Shown here piece after piece: positions 54,627 through 62,866 of a stretch of DNA of 64,000 nucleotides. A program made the translations under genes and the position numbers. This DNA is from Acetatifactor aquisgranensis (lineage in GTDB: Bacteria; Bacillota; Clostridia; Lachnospirales; Lachnospiraceae). Numbering within the stretch: the stretch's first letter is position 1; every line of letters begins with the position of its first letter. The stretch spans positions 98,853 to 162,852 of the forward strand of contig NZ_CALPDH010000011.1 of the NCBI RefSeq assembly GCF_943193215.1. The letters run 5' to 3'. The notes under the pieces were generated by a model that had not been told where the DNA came from, made no database searches, and saw only the letters and a program-made list of their open reading frames with translations.

Positions 54627-55343
54627 TTATTCTTTCAGCCATTCCGAACGTCTTGCAAGCAGCAATGCTTTAAAAATATCTATATCTTCTATCGTGGTCA
54701 ACTTAATATTCTTTTCCGATCCTGCGGAAAAATGAATCTTTTCACCCATCTCAATCATCAAGGTACATGATGCAACAGAATCCAGTACACATTCCTTTTG
54801 GGCTCGCCGATGCAAATTGCATATCCGTCCCAGCGGAAATCCCTGCGGGGTCTGAGTTCGCTTCAGACATTGTCTTGGATAGCTTTCGGCAGAAGTTTCC
54901 CCATCTGTAGTCGTCATCATGGCCTCTGCACAAGGAATTGCTGCAACACCACATCCATACTTCTTAGTGGTAACAATGCAATCTGATATAATCTCCGCAG
55001 ACACCATCGGTCTAATTGCATCGTGAATCAATACAATATCATCAGGAGAATAATGTTTCTCCAGTTCATAAATGCCATTACGGATAGAAGCCTGCCCATT
55101 TTCACCTCCCGTAACCACATGCTTTAGCTTAGAAATATTAAACTGATTAGCATATGCCCAGAGCACTTGTTCCCATCCGCTGATACAGACAACAGTAATT
55201 ACATCAATGTCCGCATGTTTCTGAAAGGCTTCCAATGTATATACAATGATTGGCTTTTCATTCACAGTCAAAAATTGCTTTGGTATGTTCTGATGCATGC
55301 GGCTTCCTGCACCGCCTGCAATCACTAATGCTATATTAGCCAT
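54627..55343 (-). CDS. IspD/TarI-like cytidylyltransferase
   Basis: A 238-residue nucleotidyltransferase that joins CTP to a sugar or polyol phosphate. It has the CTP loop (IAGGAGSRM), PKQF, IHDAIRPMVS and the C-terminal KLTT block. The start at 55343 follows GGGAG; an ORF start 11 codons upstream is unlikely. Because the locus also holds LicD and TagA-like genes, it is more likely a TarI-type ribitol/glycerol-phosphate activator than the isoprenoid enzyme IspD; the sequence does not prove this. Confidence 0.83.
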   Translation of the reverse strand: MANIALVIAGGAGSRMHQNIPKQFLTVNEKPIIVYTLEAFQKHADIDVITVVCISGWEQVLWAYANQFNISKLKHVVTGGENGQASIRNGIYELEKHYSPDDIVLIHDAIRPMVSAEIISDCIVTTKKYGCGVAAIPCAEAMMTTTDGETSAESYPRQCLKRTQTPQGFPLGRICNLHRRAQKECVLDSVASCTLMIEMGEKIHFSAGSEKNIKLTTIEDIDIFKALLLARRSEWLKE

Positions 55344-55362
55344 TTCCTCTCCCTTGTGTCTG

Positions 55363-56196
55363 TCATTCATTCGCATGTTTTTTTATATAGTCTCTGTATG
55401 GCACATCTGTCATAATCATTATTCCATGATGAGGCACTCTCTTATCTTCTGGCGGCAGTGTCTTATAATTCCCATAAAGACTACTTAAATAGCCATCCGC
55501 ATCCTCCACCCCAAAAAATTCTTCTGATTCAAATTTATATCTTCTTGGTATTCCAAAATATGTCGACTTCATGTACTCTTTCACAGACGCTGAACCCACT
55601 AAGTTCGCCACATAATCACTTCTATAAAAGCTATGCTTTTCCGCATATTTTACAAGATTTCTGTATATCCTTTTTTCGCCCAGGACACTTGCGTAAATCC
55701 GGAGTATTTTCCGCAATGTACAATCTGCGATGCTCTTTCCGGCATGTGTAAGATTCTGATTCAATTTTAATAAAAGGAATTTATATCTTGCTATTCCAAA
55801 ACACAGATTCGATGCTATTCTATTATTACCCAGCCCATCCAGCGGAAAGATATCTATAAAAATCCCCCAAGCTCTTTCCATCATGTCATATTTCTCAACC
55901 AGCGTCGTGTTCGCATCAGCAATTTTTGCAAATCCAAAATTATAATTTCCATCCCTTTCTCCAGGAATCTCAATCTCCATCCATTCTGGCAAAGCTTTAG
56001 CAGCTAGGCTCAGGAACTTGTTAAAATCCTTCCTTGGCATACCTATATCCATATCATCATCCCATGGAATGAATCCTTTATGGCGAACTGCTCCCAGCAT
56101 CGTTCCGCCAATCATGTAATATCGTATATTGTTCTCTACGCATATTCTATGGATAATCTTCATCATTCTAAAAAGTACATTCTGTGTATCGTTCAT
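55363..56196 (-). CDS. LicD family phosphotransferase
   Basis: A 277-residue LicD protein, which transfers phosphocholine or a polyol phosphate from a CDP carrier to a glycan. The core is clear: IGGTMLGAVRHKGFIPWDDD with MDIGMPRKDF (about residues 26-54), containing the metal-binding aspartates. It lies 19 bases before the cytidylyltransferase, so activation and transfer are probably linked. AGAGGA lies seven bases before the ATG. Confidence 0.92.
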   Translation of the reverse strand: MNDTQNVLFRMMKIIHRICVENNIRYYMIGGTMLGAVRHKGFIPWDDDMDIGMPRKDFNKFLSLAAKALPEWMEIEIPGERDGNYNFGFAKIADANTTLVEKYDMMERAWGIFIDIFPLDGLGNNRIASNLCFGIARYKFLLLKLNQNLTHAGKSIADCTLRKILRIYASVLGEKRIYRNLVKYAEKHSFYRSDYVANLVGSASVKEYMKSTYFGIPRRYKFESEEFFGVEDADGYLSSLYGNYKTLPPEDKRVPHHGIMIMTDVPYRDYIKKHANE

Positions 56197-56233
56197 CTAA
56201 ATTTCCTCTGATATCTGTGCTGTCTGCTTTTCA

Positions 56234-57031
56234 TCATTTCCCTCTCACATATGCCTCCCAGATAAACCTAGCATTCGTATACACATATCTGCCTAACAGC
56301 CGCCTCGGTTCCTGTTTTAGCCGGTACAGCCATTCCAAATTATTCCTCTGCATCCACTCTGGTGCCCGCCTGATGTTCCCGGCGAAATAATCGAATCCTG
56401 CACCCACCCCTATCATCAGCCCTTTCAGCCTCCCCTGATGCCCCGCCATCCATCTCTCCTGTTTCGGCGCCCCCAGACCTACCCACACAAAGTCAGCCCT
56501 CGCCGTATTTATCAGACCAACTATTTCGCTATCCTTCTCTGCGGCCACAGGCCCAAACGGCGGGCTATACATTCCCGCAATCTGAATTCCCCGATACTCT
56601 GCCTCCAGTCTCTGCGCCATCTTCTCAAGCGTCTCTTCCGTGCTTCCGTAGAAAAAATGTCGGTATTCCCTGTCCGCAGAAATCCTGAAGATTTCGCCCA
56701 TCAAATCCGGGCCGGCAGTGCGTCTCATCTCTGGGAAGCCTCTCCTGCGCCCCAGGGAGCTTAAAGGGCCACCGTCTGGAATCGCCATGATTCCGCCGTT
56801 CTGCACTTTCCGGTATTCCGAATCCTCGTAGGCAGTAACCACTGTATGTACGTTGCTGACGCAAATATAATCGCCTGAAAGCGCGGGCAGGTTACCCGAA
56901 ATATATCCCACAAGCCATTCCATGTCAATGGCTGCTATGTCCACCCCCAAAATACTACAGACAGATATGGAAGACTTGTCCAGCTTTCGCATATAAGCCC
57001 GGTTATATGTAGCCGCTATGGTCTCGCGCAT
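56234..57031 (-). CDS. WecB/TagA/CpsF family glycosyltransferase
   Basis: A 265-residue GT26 enzyme, the family that adds ManNAc (or related sugar) to a lipid-linked primer in teichoic acid and enterobacterial antigen synthesis. It has GDYICVSNVHTVV, AIPDGGPL, FYGSTEETLEKMAQRL and GAPKQERWM. The ATG at 57031 is preferred because AGGAAGG precedes it by about ten bases; a GTG at 57094 overlaps the preceding stop (GTGA) and would add 21 residues. Confidence 0.9.
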   Translation of the reverse strand: MRETIAATYNRAYMRKLDKSSISVCSILGVDIAAIDMEWLVGYISGNLPALSGDYICVSNVHTVVTAYEDSEYRKVQNGGIMAIPDGGPLSSLGRRRGFPEMRRTAGPDLMGEIFRISADREYRHFFYGSTEETLEKMAQRLEAEYRGIQIAGMYSPPFGPVAAEKDSEIVGLINTARADFVWVGLGAPKQERWMAGHQGRLKGLMIGVGAGFDYFAGNIRRAPEWMQRNNLEWLYRLKQEPRRLLGRYVYTNARFIWEAYVRGK

Positions 57032-57090
57032 CTGTCCGTCACCTTCCTTTCTGTTCTTGGGCCATGCCTTCCCATTGTTTCGCACTTTCT

Positions 57091-57969
57091 TCACATCGCC
57101 ACATACCCCACCACCGCTTTCTCCAAAGCGGCAATGCTCTCATGTTCCTTATGTACCCTCGCCCGCAACGACCTTCCCCGTTCCTCGACCAGAATCACCG
57201 CATCGCACTCCGCCAGCATCTCCAATGTACTGGCAGTCACATTCATATCGGCTCCGACCATCAGCACGACATTCTCCTGCAGCTGCGGCACAATCGCTTT
57301 CACGAACTCCTGCAGTTTTCCGAACTCTATAGTCCCGGTCACCAAAAAGGCCCCTCCATCCTTCGCAAGGTTCGTAATGTTCACCGATGCAATCCTGTAC
57401 GCCTCTTCTTCTGTCATCTGCCCCGAAACGCCTTCCTTTTTTTCCAGGAAACGGTCAATGCCGGACAGCAGCTTCTTTTTTCGTCGGCGCGGGAACGTCC
57501 CCAGCAGACGGTAGTCATATCTTTCTAAGATTTCGCTTTCCCCCCGCATCTTGTCGCTGAGCGCATAAGATACTACATAACAGAAAAATATCCCAAAGAG
57601 CCCTGCCGCAAGGCCCATGGCACAATATTTCAAATAACTGTATTTTTTCAATTCCCCCAGCCGGCTTTCCAGTTGGTCTATCTGTTTCTGTGTCTCCTCC
57701 GCCGTCTGGCCCGGGGCTTGTCCTTGTCCCTGTTCCTGAGATTGGGCCTGCGCCCTTAACTCGTCCAGAATCCGTGTCTGCTCCTGTAGCTGTGCCTGCA
57801 CCTCGTCCCTCTTTCCCGGAAGAATCGTCATATTGTACAGAGCTGCATATCCAGCCGTCAGCCCCCCGGCAATCACTGTTATCAACAGCACGGAGCGCCA
57901 TCTGTACAAGATATGGAACAGCATATCCTTCAAATCAATCTTCTGCTCATACTCTTCCCTGTAATCCAT
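57091..57969 (-). CDS. Wzz-like chain-length protein with kinase-like C-terminal domain
   Basis: A 292-residue membrane protein: N-terminal cytoplasmic tail, helix at about 27-45, a short coiled-coil region (45-115; Gln/Glu-rich with QEQGQGQ repeats) and a second helix at about 118-138. The C-terminal half (about 180-292) resembles the BY-kinase fold of CpsD/Wzc (VTGTIEFGKLQEF, AECDAVILVEERGRSLR) but has no Walker A lysine, so it should not bind ATP normally. It probably controls chain length or scaffolds the complex. AAGGAGG six bases upstream fixes the ATG at 57969. Confidence 0.75.
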   Translation of the reverse strand: MDYREEYEQKIDLKDMLFHILYRWRSVLLITVIAGGLTAGYAALYNMTILPGKRDEVQAQLQEQTRILDELRAQAQSQEQGQGQAPGQTAEETQKQIDQLESRLGELKKYSYLKYCAMGLAAGLFGIFFCYVVSYALSDKMRGESEILERYDYRLLGTFPRRRKKKLLSGIDRFLEKKEGVSGQMTEEEAYRIASVNITNLAKDGGAFLVTGTIEFGKLQEFVKAIVPQLQENVVLMVGADMNVTASTLEMLAECDAVILVEERGRSLRARVHKEHESIAALEKAVVGYVAM

Positions 57970-57981
57970 CCTCATCCTCCT

Positions 57982-59436
57982 TCACATCGCGCCATCCCTG
58001 CCGAGCACCACCCGCACCGTCCTCAGCAATATCCTCAAATCCAGCCCCATGCTCCACTCCGTAATATACTTCGTGTCCAGCCTGACCACCTCTTCAAAAT
58101 CCGTAATCCGGCTCCTCCCGCTGACCTGCCATAGGCCTGTGATTCCCGGCCGCACAGCCAGTCTTGCCCGATGGTGCGGCTCATACCTCTCCCACTCGTC
58201 CAGGGTCGGCGGTCTCGTCCCCACCAGGCTCATATCGCCTTTCAGCACATTAAAAAACTGTGGAAATTCATCCAGGCTATAGTTCCGCATAAAATTTCCG
58301 AGACCTTTCCTCACTGTCCCATCCGGCAGCACCCTGCACCCTATAATCCTCGGGTCGGCTTCCATCTTGAACATCAACCCATCCCCATGTCGGTTCCTCT
58401 CCATCAACTCCGTCTTCCGTTCCTCCGCATCCATGTACATGCTCCGGAATTTATATATGCGAAACCGTTTTCCGTTCATTCCCACTCGCTCCTGCGTAAA
58501 GAAGACAGGACCCGGAGACGATATCAGAATTGCCGGTGCAAGAATCATGAACAGGACACAGGTAATAAGACACCCCGCAATCCCTCCTGCTATATCCATA
58601 GCCCTTTTCGCAAACTGTTGCAATGGCGTGGCATAACCTATGCTGGTAGTCAATACCGTATGTTCCCCCAAATGATTGACGGACTGGCGCATCCCGCTGC
58701 CTTCCTCTGCCCGGAAAACGCTGACATGGACTACCACTCCCATCCCGGCCAGCTGTTCTGCCAGTTCCGCCGGATAGGCCTGATTCCTGGGCAATATCAC
58801 CAATGCTTCGTCCACCCAGCTGCGGCACACAGCTTCCACTACATCACCTGTCCCCGCGACCACCGGGATGCCGGACAGTTCCTGTCCCCGCATATCTCTG
58901 TCGAGAACTGCGATACCTGTCAAAAGGAACTGGTCGGAACTATGCTCCAATACATCTTCCACGCTCTCACCAGCCAGAGCATATTCCGTCACAAGGAGCA
59001 AAGAACGCCTCTCTGCGAATGCCGCTCTGCGCTGCAATAGCCACACTTTCCATAAAAATCTGGCAAAATAGCCGATGCAGACATAGAGAACACCTGTCAG
59101 GTAGATGATGAATCTGGAATAATCGACATTCTTCCGGGCAGTGAACAAGTACATAATGATAATAGCTTCTACGAGACAGGCATGCCGCAACATCGCTGCA
59201 AACTCCTCATAGCGTCCTCGTCTCAGCACACCGCTGAATGTCCCTGACAGCAGCACAATGACCAAATCCGCCAGCAGGAGCAATACTCCGATGCCCCGGT
59301 ATTCTCCATCCGAGTAAGGGCTGGACGGCCCCATGCGGACTGTATATGCCAACATAAAAGCTGCCTGCAGGCACAACATGTCCAGCATAATGAAATCAAA
59401 ATGCTTCAGCCATCCTCCTGCTTTCTTCCTGTACAT
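57982..59436 (-). CDS. Initiating sugar-phosphate transferase (WbaP/CpsE type)
   Basis: A membrane enzyme that loads the first sugar phosphate onto undecaprenyl phosphate. About four N-terminal helices are followed by a CoA-binding-like domain and the bacterial sugar transferase domain (KRAMDIAGGIAGC, ERVGMNGKRFRIYKFRSM, LVGTRPPTLDEWERY, RPGITGLWQVSGRS). AGGAG nine bases before the ATG at 59436 favours a 484-residue protein (start MYRKKAGGW); a TTG at 59535 would add 33 residues. It opens the polymer-synthesis part of the locus and follows a palindrome-rich gap of about 300 bases. Confidence 0.93.
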   Translation of the reverse strand: MYRKKAGGWLKHFDFIMLDMLCLQAAFMLAYTVRMGPSSPYSDGEYRGIGVLLLLADLVIVLLSGTFSGVLRRGRYEEFAAMLRHACLVEAIIIMYLFTARKNVDYSRFIIYLTGVLYVCIGYFARFLWKVWLLQRRAAFAERRSLLLVTEYALAGESVEDVLEHSSDQFLLTGIAVLDRDMRGQELSGIPVVAGTGDVVEAVCRSWVDEALVILPRNQAYPAELAEQLAGMGVVVHVSVFRAEEGSGMRQSVNHLGEHTVLTTSIGYATPLQQFAKRAMDIAGGIAGCLITCVLFMILAPAILISSPGPVFFTQERVGMNGKRFRIYKFRSMYMDAEERKTELMERNRHGDGLMFKMEADPRIIGCRVLPDGTVRKGLGNFMRNYSLDEFPQFFNVLKGDMSLVGTRPPTLDEWERYEPHHRARLAVRPGITGLWQVSGRSRITDFEEVVRLDTKYITEWSMGLDLRILLRTVRVVLGRDGAM

Positions 59437-59589
59437 GGGCAACATGCTCCTCATCGAAAATCCGTATCGCAACGACTGCGCATCCCGCTCCGGGAACTCG
59501 CTCCATTTTCCTGAAGCGGGATGCAAAGCCGTCAATCTCTCCTCTACTCCCCAATCATAAAGGAGATATCATTGCAAGGTTCTTTTCAC

Positions 59590-59624
59590 GTACTGCCCTC
59601 CCAATGAAGCAGGGAGGGCAGTAC
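59590..59624. repeat. 13-bp perfect palindrome
   Basis: GTACTGCCCTCCC and its complement separated by nine bases. It could be a terminator for the surface-protein transcript, but there is no U-run on the minus strand, so an operator or attenuator is also possible. Confidence 0.6.
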
Positions 59625-59671
59625 AACCACATGTCTAAGGATATCAATAGTCAAAATAATCAGATTGTTGG

Positions 59672-59710
59672 AACGGGTTTTCACCCGTTAATTAATCATG
59701 CATGATTAAT
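59672..59710. repeat. Hairpin plus 20-bp perfect palindrome
   Basis: AACGGG/CCCGTT (59672-59677 and 59684-59689) is followed at once by an exact 20-bp palindrome centred between 59700 and 59701 (ATTAATCATGCATGATTAAT). It lies 30 bases past the surface-protein stop and upstream of the initiating transferase. The dyad suggests a repressor operator; the hairpin may terminate the upstream transcript. Confidence 0.55.
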
Positions 59711-59740
59711 CCTATGCTTTCGCTGCATAGAGAGGTTTTA

Positions 59741-60490
59741 TTATCCGTTGTAACGAACCTTCTTGGCACATACTGCAGCCCCTGCAAGGCAGATGACTGC
59801 CAGGATGCCCGCTACAGGCATGGTCTCACCCGTCTTGGGAGATACGGGTGTAGTCGTGTTTCCACCACCGTTATCTGCCGGGGAGTCATTAGAAGCAGGC
59901 GGCGTAGAATCGTCAGGATTGGACGGCGCAGGGTTATCATCATTGGCCAGTGTCAGTACCGCAAGGTAGACCGGGGAGAAACCTTCCGGGAACAGCGCAT
60001 ATACATAGCCGTTCTCAGTCTTGGTCTGGAGCACTTCCCACGCCGTGCCATTCCAATGGCCTACCACATACTCTGCGCCATCTGTGACAGGAACCAGGGA
60101 TACGTACATTCCGCCTGTCGGCATCGTACCAGTTGCGCTCACCTCGATTATCCAGCTATAGTAGGAAGTGTCTGCTCCAAACTTATTGTTTGTCACATCC
60201 TGCAGTGCGTTATTGATCGCCTCGCTTGCATCCGCTTTTGCAATAGCCTCCTCATAGCTATTGCCAAAAACATCATCGTACGCGTCTGTGGGGAGCGCTT
60301 CAGCTGTTACGTCCACACCTGTTACTACATTGCCCTCGCTGTCCTGAATACCGCCCTCCTTGATGGCAGCGTCTACAACTATTGCCGCATCGACGCTCTC
60401 CGTATCAGGGCTTCCCGCTGCGTTCACGGTCATGCCCAGCATCATTGCGGCAGCCATGCCCAGCGCGAGCATCTTAGAAAATCTTTTCAT
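59741..60490 (-). CDS. Sortase-anchored surface protein with SPKTG motif
   Basis: A 249-residue secreted protein: signal peptide (MKRFSKMLALGMAAAMMLGM), a folded region of about 130 residues, a Pro/Asn/Gly-rich stalk, then SPKTGETM at 217-224, a hydrophobic helix and a short KKVRYNG tail. This is the layout of a cell-wall sorting signal; SPKTG is the class recognised by clostridial class B sortases. AGGAGG about ten bases upstream fixes the ATG at 60490. Adhesive or enzymatic function is not evident. Confidence 0.85.
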   Translation of the reverse strand: MKRFSKMLALGMAAAMMLGMTVNAAGSPDTESVDAAIVVDAAIKEGGIQDSEGNVVTGVDVTAEALPTDAYDDVFGNSYEEAIAKADASEAINNALQDVTNNKFGADTSYYSWIIEVSATGTMPTGGMYVSLVPVTDGAEYVVGHWNGTAWEVLQTKTENGYVYALFPEGFSPVYLAVLTLANDDNPAPSNPDDSTPPASNDSPADNGGGNTTTPVSPKTGETMPVAGILAVICLAGAAVCAKKVRYNG

Positions 60491-60578
60491 TGAATCTCTT
60501 CCTCCTTCCCTTATGTTCATGTGGTTATATCAAGCCTTGCGGCAGGATACCATTATCGCAGACTTCAACTTTCCGAAC

Positions 60579-61700
60579 TTATTCTACTTCTTCATAAAAC
60601 ACATCCAGTATTAACCTGTACAATGCTTCGTCATCCAGGTAGAACTCCTCAAACCTTTCCCCCATATCAATCTCTCCCTCCAGCATACACATGTCCTCAA
60701 AGCTATATCCGATAACCTGTGTCGCCAGGTAACCTACCTCATCCACAGTAATGTCAGTCACCATATATCGGCTCAAGGTGCCATATAGATTCACCGGTAA
60801 GGCAATATCCTCTTTCAGTGCGGCGACCGCGGCAACAGCATACGCTGTCAGGTACTGTCTCTGTCTCTCCAGGCGCCTCCCTGCGCTACCCGCACTCCTG
60901 GTGTCCCTGTCGTGCAAGTAGTGGTAAGCGTCTGTCCCTTCCAGATGCAGCTCCTCCCCTTCCCGCACATGAAAACCATCAAAATCCATCGTCTCCATCG
61001 CTGTCAGATCAATGCCCCCGATGGCATCATTGAGCAGCGGGATAGCTCCCATATTGATGGCACAATAACCATGGATAGGAAGTCCATAAAAAAGCTTCGA
61101 AACAGCCTCCCTGCTGCGCTCACAGCTCACTTGCGCCCCATCTCCGTAACCGTGCTGCAGGCACAGCTGAGCCGTGACGATTCCCAGATAAGCTCCGGTT
61201 CTACTGTAGACCTCTACCTCTGTCATGGTATCCCTTGGTATGCCTATGACAGTGGCCTTCTTATTGTGGGGATTCAGCGCCAACAGGAATATGGCATCGG
61301 ACTGCCCTCCATCTATCCCATCCTTTACCGGCTCCACTTCCCCCATCTTATCGATTCCAAGGAAGAGAAATGTCAGGATATCCGGGTTGTAGCGATAATG
61401 CACGCCTTCATAGCGCACATCGCCCACTTGCCATCCATCACCTCCGTCTTCCACGCTGCCGCCATAAGATACTGTTATATCCGCCAGATTCACCAGCAGT
61501 TCCTCTCCGCTGGCGCTGCTATATAGGCGGTTCTTTCCCACTATCTGCAGCACCAGAAAACCTATCGCCGCCAGGAACACCAGTACCACCAGCGCCAGCG
61601 CCAGACTCACCAATATACGCCCAAGCCTCCCGCTTCGCCCGTCAGCCGTTTCCCTGCTTGTCCTGCCGCCGAATCTAACGGCTTCTTTCCTATTCGCCAT
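60579..61700 (-). CDS. LytR-CpsA-Psr (LCP) family glycan ligase
   Basis: A 373-residue membrane-anchored enzyme that transfers undecaprenyl-linked polymer to peptidoglycan. One helix at about 28-50; the LCP domain runs from about 105 (FLFLGIDKMG), with DAIFLLALNP, IPRDTMTEV (Arg-Asp pair) and GGIDLTAMETMDF. The N-terminus is basic and cytoplasmic. The ATG lies inside the end of the sortase gene (11-base overlap), with GGGGGTG upstream, so the two are coupled. It likely anchors the polymer made by the locus. Confidence 0.92.
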   Translation of the reverse strand: MANRKEAVRFGGRTSRETADGRSGRLGRILVSLALALVVLVFLAAIGFLVLQIVGKNRLYSSASGEELLVNLADITVSYGGSVEDGGDGWQVGDVRYEGVHYRYNPDILTFLFLGIDKMGEVEPVKDGIDGGQSDAIFLLALNPHNKKATVIGIPRDTMTEVEVYSRTGAYLGIVTAQLCLQHGYGDGAQVSCERSREAVSKLFYGLPIHGYCAINMGAIPLLNDAIGGIDLTAMETMDFDGFHVREGEELHLEGTDAYHYLHDRDTRSAGSAGRRLERQRQYLTAYAVAAVAALKEDIALPVNLYGTLSRYMVTDITVDEVGYLATQVIGYSFEDMCMLEGEIDMGERFEEFYLDDEALYRLILDVFYEEVE

Positions 61701-62562
61701 TCAGCAGCACCCCCTGTACCAGGAATCTGTTGTTGGGCTTGGTTGAAATACATGTAGACAATGTCAATATACGGCTGTCTGCATCCACCTCCACGCCCTC
61801 CCTCAGCACGCTTCCCATACTCCGGATTTCCATGATATCTTTTACGTAATTCTCGAACACCCGCTTGTCCTGAAACCTGTCATGGGCATATAGGATATGC
61901 TCATCGCCGGACTCGTAAGCTGCATAGATTTCATATACCAGCAGTTCCTCCGGCGTATATATGTACACATACGGATGCGATTCCGTGTACTCGCTGTCCC
62001 CATAATTGTGGAGCCCGGCGAACATGGTGCCATTCTTCATATTATGCCCATATACCACTGTATTGGGGTCGGTGAAATCTTTCCCATTATAGTCCTCTGT
62101 ATAGATACATCCCGGGTATCCCCTGCTGCCATCCAGGTTATAATTTAAATAGTAGGAATTATCCGTGGGATGCTGCAGGACAGGATAGTCTATGGCAGTG
62201 TCCGGTATATAAATCCATGCATAGATATCCTTGTTGACATTCTCCTGCAAATCAGCGAAATCCACCACTTTATCCGGTATGGGCACACCCATATCTTCCA
62301 GCGCCTTCGCAGAATCAGCTTCGGCAGGTTCCTCTGTCAGCTCTTCCGAAAGTTCCTCTCCGTCTTCTGGTTCCTCTGTGGCGATAGGCACTGTGCCGGT
62401 ATGCTCGGCCAGTTCCTGGTATGTATGCTCGGCGTTTTTTTCGTTGGCTTTTCCCGCACAGGCCACAGCCGTGCAGACACATGCTGCCGCAAGGAACGCC
62501 GCACTTGTGATTTTCCATACACGATTGTTCTTCCCGTCCATATCTCTGTTCCCATCCTTCAT
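61690..62562 (-). CDS. Class B sortase
   Basis: A 290-residue transpeptidase that links sorted proteins to the cell wall. One N-terminal helix (about 18-35), an acidic stalk (60-85), then the SrtB domain with H173 (VYGHNMKNGTMF), C271 (LTLSTC) and R279 (NNRFLVQG). The ATG at 62562 has a weak ribosome site; MDGKNNR at 62541 has AAGGATGGG upstream and may be the true start. It is the first gene of the polysaccharide operon, and its leader contains the inverted repeat of the recombinase cassette. Confidence 0.92.
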   Translation of the reverse strand: MKDGNRDMDGKNNRVWKITSAAFLAAACVCTAVACAGKANEKNAEHTYQELAEHTGTVPIATEEPEDGEELSEELTEEPAEADSAKALEDMGVPIPDKVVDFADLQENVNKDIYAWIYIPDTAIDYPVLQHPTDNSYYLNYNLDGSRGYPGCIYTEDYNGKDFTDPNTVVYGHNMKNGTMFAGLHNYGDSEYTESHPYVYIYTPEELLVYEIYAAYESGDEHILYAHDRFQDKRVFENYVKDIMEIRSMGSVLREGVEVDADSRILTLSTCISTKPNNRFLVQGVLLNGE

Positions 62563-62600
62563 GCTTTCAAATTTTTAATGGCTTTAAACATCATCTCACT

Positions 62601-62633
62601 AAAAAGTTCATCTTACCTGCACGTAAGGCGAAC
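62601..62633 (-). repeat. Left inverted repeat of the recombinase cassette
   Basis: Plus-strand 62601-62632 matches the reverse complement of 63891-63922 at 30 of 32 bases. It has two imperfect inverted arms around the spacer CTGCAC (62616-62621). On the minus strand, the RNA would fold into an 11-bp hairpin (one mismatch, one wobble) followed by five Us, 38 bases before srtB. Confidence 0.88.
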
Positions 62634-62652
62634 AATAATCTCCATGATTTTT

Positions 62653-62681
62653 ATTCTAAACCCTGTATAGCCATATTGCAA
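62653..62681 (-). promoter_or_regulatory. Promoter directed at the polysaccharide operon
   Basis: On the minus strand, TTGCAA (62676-62681) and TAGAAT (62653-62658) are exactly 17 bases apart, about 90 bases upstream of srtB. It is inside the segment bounded by the inverted repeats, so inversion would disconnect it from the operon. Confidence 0.65.
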
Positions 62682-62866
62682 GCAAAATTTAATTTTTTGT
62701 AAATATTCCTAGTTCTTTATCATAACAAGTCAAGTAATTTATGGCAAATTGCCGTTCAAAAGATAGAATGCGTACTTTCGTTCAAATGAAAATGCTGTTA
62801 GCTGAAAACAGAATGTTATTGCATACTATTACTAAATGCGAAATTTAAGGAGGTATCACAGAAAGT

